Shown piece after piece: positions 35,387 to 46,882 of a stretch of 64,000 nucleotides of DNA (positions are counted from its first letter, which is position 1; each line of letters opens with the position of its first letter). Where the stretch lies: assembly GCA_949316235.1 (NCBI GenBank), contig OX438747.1, forward strand, positions 6,624,924 to 6,688,923. The letters are read 5' to 3'. Both the position numbers and the translations under genes were made by a program. Source of the DNA: Oegoconia quadripuncta. Its lineage: Eukaryota; Arthropoda; Insecta; Lepidoptera; Autostichidae. Under the pieces are notes generated by a model. The model was not told the origin of the DNA, ran no database searches, and saw nothing but the letters and a program-made list of their open reading frames with translations.

Positions 35387-36280
35387 TTTATAATATTTGT
35401 TAGACTTCGCATCAGAAACTTTATTTAGTCCGTGGTGAATAAATACCTAATGTTTTTTTAAAATATCGATTGAAGTTTGTTTAGGATATCTCCCCTATAC
35501 CTAAAGTGATGAATTTTCTTTTATTTTTGTACCCTATTATGTGGAGTATCGATGGATAGGTCGGGTCGTTTAAAATTATTAGAGGTTATCTTAAACAGGT
35601 TTTCGATTTAGGACTCCGTTATTTGTGAAACAACAAAAAGCGCTGCTAAGTCCGCATATTGTGAGGGCAAGTACGGAACCCTACACTGCGCGTGGTCCGA
35701 CACGCACTTGGCCAGTTTTTTTGTTAACGTCAACGATTTCACTTTTCATCAGCTAGACCAAAAGCATTCCTACGAACGGTAAAACTCTCATAAAATAGCA
35801 CGATTGGTCCCCAGTTGAACTTGTGGTCAAAAGCTTATTTTTCCATCATAAGAAAAAGTTCTTTTATGTCGGAGTAGTTTGTTTCAAGTTTCATTAAAGA
35901 TTTAGAAGAAATATCAATAAAGTATGGGAAAAGTGTATGGAAGTTGCACAGACAATATTGCGAATGGACGTCGCTGGAAGCTTCGGAGTAGTGAACTTCG
36001 AACTAGATTGAAACTGCTCTCACTCAACAAAGTTATAACTTACGACTATACATTATTAAATAACCTGTCAACTGTCTCTATAAGGGACACAAAAGTTCAT
36101 TCACGAACAAAATGGAATATATCCACAATTTGTTTATCTCATTTAAGTTTTATTTGATAAACTTAATTAAATTAATTTTATAAAATATAAGGGTAACTTA
36201 ATTAAAACACAAAGGTAAAATAAAACGTAAAATCATGGAAGCAGACCCGAATACTCTACTCTCCATAACTATATGAATGA
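35387..36280. other. Non-coding stretch, nothing recognised
   Basis: No repeat ends or coding signal that I can support. A 77-codon frame at 35924-36157 has no known motif. Confidence 0.4.
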
Positions 36281-36443
36281 ATAGCTGTCCACCCGCGGCT
36301 TCACCTACGTGGAATGACTTAATCGCGCGTACGTTTAATTTGTATATCGGGTTAAAAAATATCCTAAATATCCAGGGTATATTTTCATCCAAATCCGTTC
36401 ATCCGTTTTGCCGTGATTGAGCAACAAACAAATTAACAAACTT
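36281..36443 (-). mobile_element. Decayed Helitron-like element
   Basis: ATAGCTGTCCACCCGCGGCTTC is the worn 3' end in reverse. ATATCCTAAATATCCAGGG, TTTCATCCAAATCCG and GCCGTGATTGAGCAACAAAC match relatives at 35.1 and 47.9 kb. Confidence 0.6.
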
Positions 36444-36450
36444 CCAATTT

Positions 36451-36741
36451 AACCGCCTCCGTCGCTCAATGTAAACAACGTAGGGTTTACGAATCAGAGG
36501 TCGCGGGTTTGAACCCCAGCTGGGTACATGTTTTAAGTACTTTGTTTGGTTGGTGGTAGGGCATTTTTAATATTCGCCTAATGTTAATAGCATTGTTGTG
36601 TTCCGGTTGTCAGAGATAAGATAGCCAGTCCCCCAAATATATTGGGGTTTACGGGTCAGTACGTTTCCACCTTCGGCCTCATCTGCACTTAACATCAGGT
36701 GTGATTGAGGTCAAGTGCAAATCACGTTGCACATAAAAAAA
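36451..36741 (+). mobile_element. SINE-A copy, plus strand
   Basis: AACCGCCTCCGTCGCTCAAT, GGTTTGAACCCC (B box with changes), GGTTGGTGGTAGGGCATTTT, GATAAGATAGCCAGTCCCCC and ACATAAAAAAA. It lies 7 bases after the decayed Helitron. Confidence 0.88.
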
Positions 36742-37433
36742 GACTGGCAGCATTAGCCCGTTGAATGGCCGGGCTAATTCGCTGCCAGAGGTAACTGCCA
36801 ACTCTTTTGTCACCCGAGGTCTCATTTAAGCGCGACGACAAATCTTAAAACATCGTCTCGTTTCCGGACGCCACGGGCGTTGAATGTTATATATCTCTTC
36901 ATGCTTTTACATAGAAAGTTCCGTAGGCAAATGGAGAGTTATACCTATAATCATGACTATTTCTCCGTTTCATATACACACGATCAGATTTATACCTCCG
37001 CCGTAGTGGTGTCACTAACCTTTGCGAATTGTCATGCAGTTATCTAGTAAAATTATGAATATAGAAAATTGGGATATACTAGTTCTATTATACTGTTTTG
37101 CTCGCATTTCATTCGTATGGTATATCGTTGGACGTCGATTTAATCTTGGTCTGTCTGCCTATGTTTATATGTCTATTTGTCTATGTCTGTCTATCTACCT
37201 TACCTGTCCATATTAGAAATAGGCCCATAAAAGGCAAATTGGTCAAACTACTAAAAATATTCTTGTTAGATAACGTGTCACTCGGTTATTCAATGCATAC
37301 AACGACATCCAAATTGTAACTAGATAACATATAGCTGTTTGTGAGACTCGAGCTCCCACAGACAAATTGTGCAAACGGCTTTGTGATGCATCGTTCAATT
37401 AAGACCATGTAATCGATTTAATAATAAAATCTT
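36742..37433. other. Non-coding stretch, nothing recognised
   Basis: A GC-richer piece near 36745-36880 has no assignable frame. A TATCTGTCTATG-type simple stretch lies near 37150-37200. Confidence 0.4.
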
Positions 37434-37435
37434 TA

Positions 37436-37828
37436 CCTATGAAATTGGATTGTTTTTTCTTCGTTAATCATATATTCCTGCAATTTTCAAAGCTATATCC
37501 AAATTTGTTTTTTATTTGGAAAATGGAATGTTATTTCAAGGTTTCACATGAAATATTTTTTAATTTCTGGGCTAAATCACATAATAAAAAAAAAATTAAA
37601 AGAGCTCTGTTCATGTGCTTCCCATAATCATTTCTTAGATTCGCTGAAACCTTTATAAAGCGGTTACTTTTAAAAATTAACGCTGCCTATACTTAACTTA
37701 ATGTTATGCGATAATACACAAAGTTTAGCTAAATTTGGATTTGCCGTTCCCAAAAAAAAAATCAAAAATGTTTGTATGGAGACAACAGTCTTAATGAAAT
37801 TCTTCATACAAAACGCCAATTTCATAGG
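37436..37828 (+). mobile_element. MITE family C, copy 1 (393 bp)
   Basis: Terminal inverted repeats CCTATGAAATTGG and CCAATTTCATAGG are directly flanked by TA on both sides (37434-37435 and 37829-37830), as in Tc1/mariner-type elements. It aligns end to end, in reverse, with 60841-61231. There is no transposase frame, so it must be moved in trans. Confidence 0.85.
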
Positions 37829-37830
37829 TA

Positions 37831-38566
37831 AGGATCTAATACATAAATAAATCTACATTATTAATTAAAAACTATATTTGATAATGATAATCAGACCGAC
37901 TGATGTCGTGTTTACACACGTCGACCATCGATTCCGCCGATCGAATACGACAGCGTAGTTTAATATGGTAAAACATTCAGTCGCCATAACAGTGCTTCGA
38001 AAAGCCACTCTGATTGTTTGTGACTCATTATCGGAATTACTATTCATTTATGCGATAGGTACTACGTTCGATACAATTGATACTGATTCGACAGACTGAC
38101 GACGTTTACACAGGTTCGAATTAACGTAAATGAGGCAACAGAATTTTTGGCGACTTAGCTTAACCAATCCCGTCATTTAAAAACAAATAAATAGGTACAT
38201 TAACAAGTTACTGTCGCGACGCAGACACAATTGAAAATCAATTGTTTTCCGGTCACCGGTGACCGGCGCGGCGCTCAAAGGCCTAAATACCTTTATAATA
38301 CCTAAAACATGTAGCGGGCATAAGCCCCTACCTCGGCACCTACACAAGCCGATTTGGCCACGTGGAGAACTGCTGTAGAAAGGCAACATACTCTTCTCAA
38401 TTAAATTCAATTTCTTTATTCACACCAGACCACAAGCCGACATGAGAGAGAGCAAAAAGACTTAATTTAGTGTTGTGTTGCCAACAAAGAAAGCTACCGA
38501 TTTTTTACAAATCAACTTAATTCTCTCACTGAGTATTCTATTCATGTTCAATAAATAATATTGTTG
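37831..38566. other. Mostly unassigned stretch with repeat E and a LINE-like tail
   Basis: Repeat E lies at 38211-38285. The piece near 38400-38470 (TTCTTTATTCACACCAGACC) may be a LINE tail, but I could not confirm it. Confidence 0.4.
38211..38285. repeat. Dispersed repeat E, with an 18-bp perfect palindrome
   Basis: CAATTGAAAATCAATTG (38228-38244) is followed by CCGGTCACCGGTGACCGG (38249-38266), which reads the same on both strands. The copy at 9901-9985 keeps the first palindrome but has a mutated second one. Confidence 0.7.
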
Positions 38567-38908
38567 AAAAGGGTTTAATCCGTCTAGTGGCGCCCTCATA
38601 GGATAAAGATTTCTTTATACGTAAATACAAAATAAATAAAAAAAGCGCTCTAAAGCCAAAACGCTAATTATAAATAATACCTAAATAGCTTTGATATCGG
38701 TTATTTTCAAAATTCACGATTATGAAAGTAGACGCTATTATTAATCATTTAAAATTCTCCAAAATAACCGTATTTAGAGCTATTAAGGTATTACAACTTG
38801 CTTTTAGGCTCTTCGAGTGCTTGTCAGAGCAATTTTTTTTTATTTATGCTGTGTTTTAAAAGAAATCTTTATTTATCCAATGAGGCGCCACTGGGATTGA
38901 ACCCTTTT
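38567..38908. mobile_element. MITE family H, complete copy (342 bp)
   Basis: AAAAGGGTTTAATCCGTCTA with GTGGCGCC on the left faces GGCGCCAC...GGGATTGAACCCTTTT on the right. The subterminal AAAGATTTCTTT / AAAGAAATCTTT also pair. The core has TTATAAATAATACC at about 38669, which is the site where the second copy at 47.8 kb was hit by a Helitron. Confidence 0.8.
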
Positions 38909-39807
38909 ATGATTATCGGAGAATACACCTCATAATTTACTTATTATTGCAGGGCTATTCCCCCAAAGCGGCCCTAAGCCGTTTACACATCCACCGCTAT
39001 TCCGTGTCTTTTCCAAAACGTGAAGGAATATAGAATAGAAATGCTTTATTTAAAAAATTAGGGAAAACAATACACGCTGTTCAACTCGACCAATGGGTTC
39101 CATAGAATACCAGCGTTGCAGTATCTTACTACGTTGCTGCAAATTATGCTGAGGGAATTCAATTTAAGAAGAAGAAGAATTTATTTCATCCAATGCGCCA
39201 CAAGTACCAAATTACATATTTACTTAAAATTAATACTTTACAAATAAGCAGTGCGGATGAGTGAAAAAGGGTTACAATTTGACTTTGTTACTCCTTTATA
39301 TAAATGATCTGTACCTATTCGGAATATTATAGCGTCAAATAAATGATTTTTATTTCTGTCTAGGCAAAATAGACAGGCAAAATTTACATACATAAATGCA
39401 CACACGTACGCACACAAACACATATCTGACCAAGTAACCTCTCATTTTATATTTACAACTCACATAAGCACTAACCAAACCAATCCAGGTTTTTCAATTT
39501 CAATTACGCATAAAGTAAAAATCTTATCTAAAAAGTACAAGAATGGAGAGCAGAGTATCCGAACACAAGTTTTAAGAAGCTTAACAGGATAATCTCACAA
39601 TTGTGTACAAGATTGTTATGCTTGAATGAAAATAAATATTTTGAATTTGAATTAAATTTGAATGAATTTGAAAAATAAATAGAAATAAACAGAAATGATA
39701 AGAAAAAACATTTTTTAATTCAGCTGCCGGCATCGTGATAGTGAAGCTAAAAAGATATGCTACAGTAGAGCTCAGCAGGAGTTGTAACATGCATGTATAA
39801 ATAATAT
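38909..39807. other. Non-coding stretch with LINE-like tails
   Basis: GAAATGCTTTATTTAAAAAA near 39038 and AGAATTTATTTCATCCAATG near 39176 look like antisense LINE 3' ends, but no second copy in this window confirms them. Confidence 0.35.
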
Positions 39808-40081
39808 AAATAAATAATAAATATCTTTGCACATACACACAGCGCCATCTAGTTGCACACTAAGCAACTAGGCTTGTAGGTATTATGGATGCCAGATGTA
39901 TGATAAACTACATAAATACATATTTTTATAAATAAATATATATATAATGAAAAATATTCCATAACGCGGGTACACACATGTCCGTATTCATCATACAAAT
40001 ATATGCCCCTGGCGGGATTCAAACCCGCAACCTTTTCGTATAGCAGTCAGAGTTTCTATCCACTACACCAAACAGGTCGTC
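39808..40081 (-). mobile_element. SINE-B, full length
   Basis: Reverse tail AAATAATAAATATCTTTGC, CACACAGCGCCATCTAGTTG, AGCAACTAGGCTTGTAGG, ACATGTCCGTATTCATCAT, GGGATTCAAACCC and CACTACACCAAACAGGTCGT. The most complete SINE-B here. Confidence 0.85.
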
Positions 40082-40449
40082 AGGTATATACGAGAAAGCT
40101 TTTCAGTGGAGCCTCCAATCATGTTACAGACACAAACCTACGCAGAATAAACTAAAACAATAGTAAATTTATATGAGCAATGAATACATTTATGCAGCTT
40201 TATACAGAAATGCACAAGAATTTTGTCAACTGCAAACATTTTAATTAATGAAAACTGTCCGCTGCATCGACTCACGTTGGAAAATCACGACGCGGACTTG
40301 TGAAATTCAATTTTTCACTCGCAAAATACAATGCAGTGCATGATGAATAGTGCCTCCCTCATGGGATGCTTTTAGGACGTTACCCTTACTCTGGGTTCGT
40401 TTCGTATACGAACACACATTACAATACAAATAGTCTTTAGTGCACACGA

Positions 40450-40670
40450 ACCAGTAGTGGCAGTGGGCAGGGCACGTAGCTCAAAGAGCTTATGGCCGGT
40501 GGGGCTTTCTCCACGCACCGGTAAGCGCGTACGACGTCCACTCACAAGGTGGTCAGGCGACCGTGATAAAGGCCGCTTCCAACCTATCGCTCTGGAGGGG
40601 GAGGGGATTTCTATGAGGGAGGCCTGTGTTCAGCAGTGGACGTCTTGTGGCTGATATGATGAGGATGAAC
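40450..40670 (+). pseudogene. LINE ORF2 C-terminal remnant with ATG-rich tail
   Basis: The plus-strand frame at 40457-40654 reads PRTGKRVRRPLTRWSGD and ends VQQWTSCG before a stop. In insect RTE-like LINEs the ORF2 protein ends with an R-RTGKR-GRP-TRW block and a terminal VQQWTS-G, so family membership is likely. The DNA then ends in GGCTGATATGATGAGGATG, the ATG-rich tail of such elements. Only the last ~60 codons are present. Its tail is similar to SINE-C. Confidence 0.7.
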
Positions 40671-40716
40671 TAGTAGTTACAATATAAATACAATGGCGGC
40701 CACTTTAAGAACGATT

Positions 40717-40795
40717 TTTTTTTATGCACTTTTATGCACCTCAATCACACCTGATGTTAAGTGAAGATGAGGTCGAATGTGGAAGCATACGGAAC
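40717..40795 (-). mobile_element. SINE-A tail fragment
   Basis: TTTTTTTTTATGCAC, CCTCAATCACACCTGATG, TTAAGTGAAGATGAGGTCG. Truncated after about 80 bases. Confidence 0.75.
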
Positions 40796-42295
40796 GATTA
40801 GGTAAAAGGTGTAATAACTACTAACTAATATAGATATGCATGCAAGCCTGTTAACAAAACATATTTTTGTTTATAAAAATTAATGAATTTACGATAAGTC
40901 AAAGAATTCTTTATAATATATTTATAGAGAGTGCATTTAAAACAGTCAGATTATATTAAGCTATATACCGTTTGTTCAAAAGGCAGACGGGAACAGCGTA
41001 CTTTTATGCACTCGTACGTACTATTATCTATTCTGTGCTCGTACTTGAAAACCAGCGTTTCGCTCTTTGGTGATATGCCACACTGAGTTATGATGACCCA
41101 TTTGTGCTTGTATTTTCTTTCTGCTTCTTTATTGTTATATACATAATAACTAAATACGCTTTATTGTTTAAATAAAGAATGTATCTATCTATTAATTTCC
41201 CCCCGAAAAGAACAAGCAAGAAACTTCCAGGGTTGTTCTTTATATATTATATAAGAAGTTGCATACACTGTCTCGTGCTGTTACCGTGTGTTACTAAGCC
41301 AGTGACACCCAACGTGCGGTACGCAAATACTACAAATAATAATTTAGAAGTTTGTTTTAAAAAGTATGTCAACAATACTTACTGCTAACCTTGTTATTTT
41401 ATGACTTAGTAATTCAGAAATACGACATAACCAACTAATCACAGATATTATTTAAATCACATTAATAGTCATGCTTCTGGGGTACAGCCTCCTCTCACTC
41501 ACCAAGAGCGAGTATGTGCTGTGAACACTACGGTTTGGTAGATTTAGTGGCCTCTTTACAGAGTGTTCAACATACCCTTCGAAGCACGAAAACACTAGTT
41601 TGAAACACCACGCCACCATTTTATGCAATTATACCAAACAAGCGTCTAATAATCGTAACTAATAAAATAAATAGCTGTGACAGACAGACTGACGCCGATA
41701 CTACCAAAAATTATGTAACAATGTGAAGTTAAAGAACTAAGCACCCAACCAAAACACAACTTGTCTACCAAAATCTGGTTCACAAAGGGTCAAGTTATTG
41801 GGTTTTACATACAGATAACGAGCTAAACCCTGAATAAACTTTGGGATTCCGTGGTAGGGGAGGTCGGCCTATCCTTTTATTACCGCGGGCGATGAAGGGG
41901 TGGGGGGTCGGCAACAGGTCGCCGACTCCCATCGAAGTAACAACAAAGCTTTTTGACAACTCGACGGAATCCAAACTCCTTTTATTGGTATTCTATACGA
42001 CCTGCTCTGAGTGAATTAGAGAGTTTTTGGGGTAGTCGTATGAATAGGAAAAAGAACTACCTACTTGTGCAAAAGATCTATGTTAAAAAAAAACATAAGT
42101 TTTTTATCCAAAATACATTTCTAGTTACAACGGGTTAATTATTAGGCTGCAAGATAAACCTGTGTGTTCTTAGATGTGTGTATAATACACGCTTTGAGTA
42201 ATGGATCGAAGGAATTGACATATTACTTCCAATAAAGTTCACACACTATAAATAAAATAAAATAATACTATAAACTATAAATAAAATAAATAAAA
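40796..42295. other. Non-coding stretch with a LINE-tail scrap and a GC-rich block
   Basis: AAATACGCTTTATTGTTTAAA at 41151 matches the LINE tail at 44450. GAACAAGCAAGAAACTTCC at 41208 matches the 13754 family. A block at about 41850-41930 is GC-rich (GGGGTGGGGGGTCGGCAACA), without an assignable frame. Confidence 0.45.
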
Positions 42296-42495
42296 ACCAA
42301 AAAAACCCGACAGCATATTTTGTATTTTACGGACGCCATGTTACATTAATGTAAGATATGACACTCCAGGTATCAAGACAAAGCCAACGACACCATGCAC
42401 TTTGAAATTTGAAATCGGTCAAGCCATTTAGGCAGCAGGTTGCGCCAAAAGAACGGACATACTTAGGTACATATATACATACACTCAAAAATCAT
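42296..42495 (+). repeat. Dispersed repeat G copy
   Basis: AAAAACCCGACAGCATATTT, CGGACGCCATGTTACATT, CCAGGTATCAAGACAAAG, CGACACCATGCACTTTG, CGGTCAAGCCATTTAGG. Its 3' half carries ATACATACACTCAAAAATC. Confidence 0.65.
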
Positions 42496-42954
42496 TATCC
42501 TCCTTTCTTGGGTAGTCGGGAAAAAATTAGAAACCTCCGTGGAACTAAACAGAGCAACCAAGTTAAAAGTGAAATATCTCTGAAACAGATTTTTATCAAA
42601 CAAAGGTAAGGAAGTTTCACTTAGTTTAGTCTTAAATATAAAGAACTTCGTACTCGAAATCGGACCACGCATTATTGGTCAAAGATTTCAAGCATCAAAT
42701 TCAATCCGTATTTTGTTACGATGTGTGGATAAGAAGGTCTCTGAAATTGCCGACTTCCTTTGAGCCCTCAAAGATTATCACCCTGCATTTGTACATTCTG
42801 TGCTGTGTGGTTTCGGCACTCAAATAGAATAGAACCAACCCATCTCTTCCCGTGGGTGTCGTAAAGGCCAGTGAGGGCTTTCCACCAAAAAACATATATA
42901 GATTTGCACGTTTCAATTGCGATGGGCTCACTGAGGACCACACTGTCACGTGTG

Positions 42955-42986
42955 TATTTCTGTATATTTTATAATATACAGAAATA
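42955..42986. repeat. 14-bp perfect hairpin with 4-base loop
   Basis: TATTTCTGTATATT, loop TTAT, AATATACAGAAATA. Same layout as the larger palindromes at 25966 and 32222. Confidence 0.8.
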
Positions 42987-43139
42987 TGCTATCCGGGTAT
43001 GTATGTTTGTACACTCAGTCGTTCTAAACTACTCTTCAGATTTTGATACGGTTTCACTATCATTTACAGAATATCTTTGGCAAAATAATGTAGCCATGCA
43101 AAGCTGGGGCGAGTCACTAGTTCCAATATCAATATCTTT

Positions 43140-43405
43140 ACATAATAAATATATAAATTTTCACATAGACACAACGCCATCTAGTTCCACACTAAGCAAC
43201 TAGGCTTGTAATATGGATACCAGATGGTTAATATACTAAACAAATACCTTATTTTTGTAAATAAATACATATATAAATGAAAACAACCACAACTCTGATG
43301 CACATGTCCGTATTCATCATACAAATACATGCCCTTAGTGGGATTTAAACCCGCGACCTTTTTATATAGCAATCAGTATTTCTAACAACTACACAAACAG
43401 GTCGT
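43140..43405 (-). mobile_element. SINE-B copy
   Basis: CACAACGCCATCTAGTTCC, AAGCAACTAGGCTTGTAAT, CCAGATGGTTAATATAC, CACATGTCCGTATTCATC, GGGATTTAAACCC and AACAGGTCGTC. The B box has changed, so this copy is probably dead. Confidence 0.8.
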
Positions 43406-43479
43406 CGGATAAACAGATATAGTCCTTCTGTAGCTTGCTTTAGGTATAATATAGATGTTTAGTTATAAAACCTACAATA

Positions 43480-43727
43480 TTAAATTAAAATTACCACTGT
43501 GAACTTCATTGCGTTGTAGAAGACCCCCTAAAACTATTTTTTAAAATATTAATCATGGCCACTTCACATTTTCTAAAAAAGTTTATTGAGTCTTGATAAT
43601 TGCCCTCGGTAAAAATTTTCATAAATATAAAGAAGTTATTGATCGATTTTTTTTGAAAATAGTTAAAGGAGTTCCTACTTGGAATTCTCCGACGCAATGA
43701 AATTTACAGTGGTAATTTTAATCTAAT
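43480..43727. mobile_element. Foldback MITE (family I)
   Basis: ATTAAAATTACCACTGTG, AACTTCATTGCG and AAACTATTTTTTAAA on the left pair with ACGCAATGAAATTTACAGTG, GTAATTTTAAT and GAAAATAGTT on the right, with some mismatches. About 250 bases, no coding. Confidence 0.6.
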
Positions 43728-44214
43728 AGTCTATGTTTTATTAATAAGTACCTATACTATATCTAGCAAGTTACCGATTTGTTAAAAAACATTTGTATGC
43801 TATCATTGACAGGTACTCTATCCATGTCACGATAAGCGACCTTTAAGATTTTAGGAAGCTAAAAGTACTTACTGGACTAGTAAGCCATTTGTTTGGATCA
43901 AATAAAATTGGATCTTCCTATGATGGACCTATACTTAACAGACAGACACACAAACCGCTCATCCGTCAGTGTATAAAGGATACTACGAAGTGTTTATTTG
44001 CCCACTACCCTATTACCCCTATAGCGACAGTCAACATGGAAAAAGTTACAATTGAGTTAAATTAGTTACGGAGCCGTGTCGACCTCAAAGGAAGCCAGCA
44101 AAGCAAAATACGATTTATTTGTACTATAGGGTTGATGCAAGTATTTTATTTTGAGACTGAGAAAAATGAGTTTAACTAACGAACCAATTTCAAATTATCC
44201 TCATCCTGAAATGA

Positions 44215-44360
44215 TTTTTTACCTGCGACGTAAAAAGAGGGGTATTATAAGTTTGAAATCTTTGTCCGTGGCATTGTAATGGATTTGAAAACTGTTTTTT
44301 TACGAACGCTGGTATTGACGAGATAGTTCTAAAGTCCATGTTTGATCGGAATCAGTTAAA
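44215..44360 (+). repeat. Dispersed repeat D, truncated
   Basis: TTTTTTACCTGCGACGTAAA, AGAGGGGTATTATAAGTTTG, GGCATTGTAATGG, and an AATCAGTTAAAAG end. The middle is degraded. Confidence 0.5.
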
Positions 44361-44421
44361 AGTTGCAAATACACATTACTTACTTAAATAAACCCTTGTC
44401 TATGTGTTTACACAGTAACCA

Positions 44422-44606
44422 TCAATCAATCCATCAATCAAATACGCTTTATTGTTTAAATAAAATTTTAATTATTTAATATAAATTTAATCTTAAAAAA
44501 ATTAAAATAATTTAAAAATAGGAAAAAAAAATTTACATTTAAATATCTTATAGAAACTACAAATTAGGCGGCCTTATCGCTAACAGCAATTCTTCGAGGC
44601 AAACCT
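44422..44606 (-). mobile_element. 3' end of a truncated LINE (copy of 821-950)
   Basis: AATCAATCCATCAATCAAAT, ACGCTTTATTGTTTAAA, AATTAGGCGGCCTTATCGCT and TCTTCGAGGCAAACC. The AATC repeats at the left are the tail in reverse. Confidence 0.6.
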
Positions 44607-44851
44607 ATCATCTCGGAATTCAATACGAGTAATTAAGTGGATTGTTGTAACCATGTTATTTTAAGCACTGATAATTCCTTTGAAAATGATATTTTATATT
44701 TATATTTACAGCCGATTTGGAACCTCCTTTTTAATGTTGTTTCAAAAATAGTAATAGACATCCAGTGCCGAACCCATAATTACTCTTAAGTTATTATTCA
44801 TTTAAAATGCACACTAAAATTGTGACACTGATAAATGTCCCTTATTATCCG

Positions 44852-45245
44852 TGACTCAACCTAAATAACATAAGGTTTACAAAACGGAGATCGAGGTTCG
44901 GTTCCCAGCAAGGTACATATTTAGTACCCGATTTGGTTAAGATAAGTTGTTGAACTTGGATAATGTGGTAGTAGAGGACTATTCCATACAATTCTCTTGC
45001 GGAGCATTAGTTACTGTGCGCCCAGTTCAATCTGGTCACCAAATCTTGTAGTTTTCATACAGAAATTTACAATCATATCTAAGTCTACCACCAAGAGGAA
45101 AAGTTGATAACATTTTTCATTCATTTCATTAGATAAAAGATAGCCAGTCTCCCAAATAAGTTAGGGGTTCCGGGTGAGCACGCATCCACCTACGGCCTCA
45201 TCTTCACTTAACATCAGGTGTGATTGAGGTTAAACGCTAACCAGT
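44852..45245 (+). mobile_element. Diverged SINE-A, plus strand
   Basis: Head CTCAACCTAAATAACATAAG with GGTTCGGTTCCC, then the body, which carries unrelated sequence at about 44960-45110. It closes with GATAGCCAGTCTCCC, GGCCTCATCTTCACTTAAC and ATCAGGTGTGATTGAGG. The number of changes marks it as old. Confidence 0.7.
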
Positions 45246-45247
45246 TT

Positions 45248-45358
45248 TTTTTTGCACAACGGGTTAGCACTTGACTTCAATCACACCTGATGTTAAGGGC
45301 AGATGAGACTTTCGATTCGTAAACCCTATGTTGTTTACATTGAGCCATGGAGGCGGTT
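45248..45358 (-). mobile_element. Internally deleted SINE-A, tail to tail with the previous copy
   Basis: TTTTTTTTTGCACAACGGGT, ACACCTGATGTTAAGGGCAG, then directly GATTCGTAAACCCTATG and CATTGAGCCATGGAGGCGGT. The body is missing. It meets the plus-strand copy at the A-tail, forming an inverted pair. Confidence 0.8.
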
Positions 45359-45781
45359 GGGCATAAAGAAAACTATGTTTCCCTAACGATTGTGAGCTGA
45401 AAGATTTACATTTACTATAGTAATTGCTTTTATTCTTTCATAGTCTATATAAATAATTTATTAAAATTGAAGTATTATTCAACAAAACGTCAATAAAATA
45501 TATAATCACCGTAGGACGATAACCTTTGCGTAATAACACCTCTTCAGGCAATCGACCATTCTCCGTTTGGTACTTGCGAACCTTTCAAAGCGTTATAGAA
45601 TTAATATCCGGTACATAAGTACCTCCGTAATTCAGCCATAACTGTGGTTAAAATTATAACGAGGGTTGTAATCATTGAGTTAAGTACGTACTCGATCTCT
45701 ATATCGATTTGTGAAGATATCACAAATAATTTGTGTTTACCCGACTGCTCAAGAAATGAAGAAATTGCGTCCGTTCCTTTG

Positions 45782-45935
45782 GCGCGTCCTGTAGCTTAAA
45801 CAGCTTGGCCGATTTCGAAGTAGGTACATGGTGTCGTTAGATTCGTCTTGATACCTGGAGTGTCCTAAGATACATGGTAAATAAAGTTCAATATAGTGAC
45901 CATAAAATTAAATATGCTGTCGGGTTTTTCGGTGT
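45782..45935 (-). repeat. Dispersed repeat G, reverse copy
   Basis: GGCCGATTTCGAAG, CATGGTGTCGTTAGATTCG, TCTTGATACCTGGAGTGTC and ATGCTGTCGGGTTTTTCGG match the other two copies in reverse complement. Confidence 0.65.
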
Positions 45936-46730
45936 TCAAATATATGAATAAAATAAAATAAATAAAATGAAATACTTAAATAGTTATTAGTATAATGTTT
46001 GTCAGTTTGGAAATAAAAAGCAATTAAGGATTATAACCTTAACCAAATGCGTATTTAAGAAAAACGTTTAAAAAAACGATTTAACAGTTATAAAAACTTA
46101 TCGTTAAAAAAATACTAAATAAATCATTTATGCTCGTCTTCCAGTCATAGGTAATATCATATTGTATTTTTTTCATATACTTTGGTTTTAATTCGCACTT
46201 CTCGGAGACGGCAAAGAGATCTAAGCCCATACAGCCACATTTCATTTCTCTTATTTCTTCAGTTTATTAAAGCCATTCTCGGTCAAGACAAGACATTCAT
46301 CGTATACATGGCGTACACATAGTCTAGTCACGGTCAAGTCATTCTTCAGTAAAATGGCAGACGAAAGATTTTGGCGGCTTCTTATGGGAATCCGAAAGCT
46401 TCGTAACGCACTTTAATTTACTCTTCCCTTCATTTGTACACGACCGACTTCACTGAATCAGCCACTACCTCATTTATTGAAACGCTCGTATCTCTCCATG
46501 AGTTATTTTCAACTGACAATAACTGTCGTAATATTATTTCTACTATATGAAAAAATATCTTTCAAAGTCGGCGCTACTGATGAAACTTATTAACAAAGCA
46601 TATTATAAAATATTAGACTATTTAGATGATAATCATCCCTGGACATAATCAGATCGTTCGTATGCCAGGCTATTTCACACACAATTAATAATGAAATATA
46701 AAAACCTTTATGTAAAATCAAAGCTTGATT
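45936..46730. other. Non-coding stretch, nothing recognised
   Basis: AT-rich with AATAAA-type runs near 45950 and no open frame of note. Confidence 0.5.
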
Positions 46731-46882
46731 TAAAAAAGAGCAACCCTTCGAGTTTCTTGCTTGTTCTTCTGAGAGGAAAATTTCATTTTGAACAAGCAGT
46801 AGTTTAAAAAAATTTAAAATTTGATTATTTTAAGTGTACTCTGTGTACCTACAACATAAAGCATTTTTGACTTTGACTTAGA
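46731..46882 (+). mobile_element. 3' end of a truncated LINE, plus strand
   Basis: GAGTTTCTTGCTTGTTCTTC, TGAGAGG, ATTTTAAGTGTACTCTGTG, TACCTACAACATAAAGC and a TTTGACTTTGACTT tail. The first part is the reverse complement of the GAACAAGAAACTC block at 13754-13905, which confirms one family in both orientations. Confidence 0.65.

Noticed and set aside
42871..43203. 110-codon plus-strand frame
   Set aside because: Its 3' part overlaps a SINE-B copy and the rest spans a hairpin; no domain is visible.
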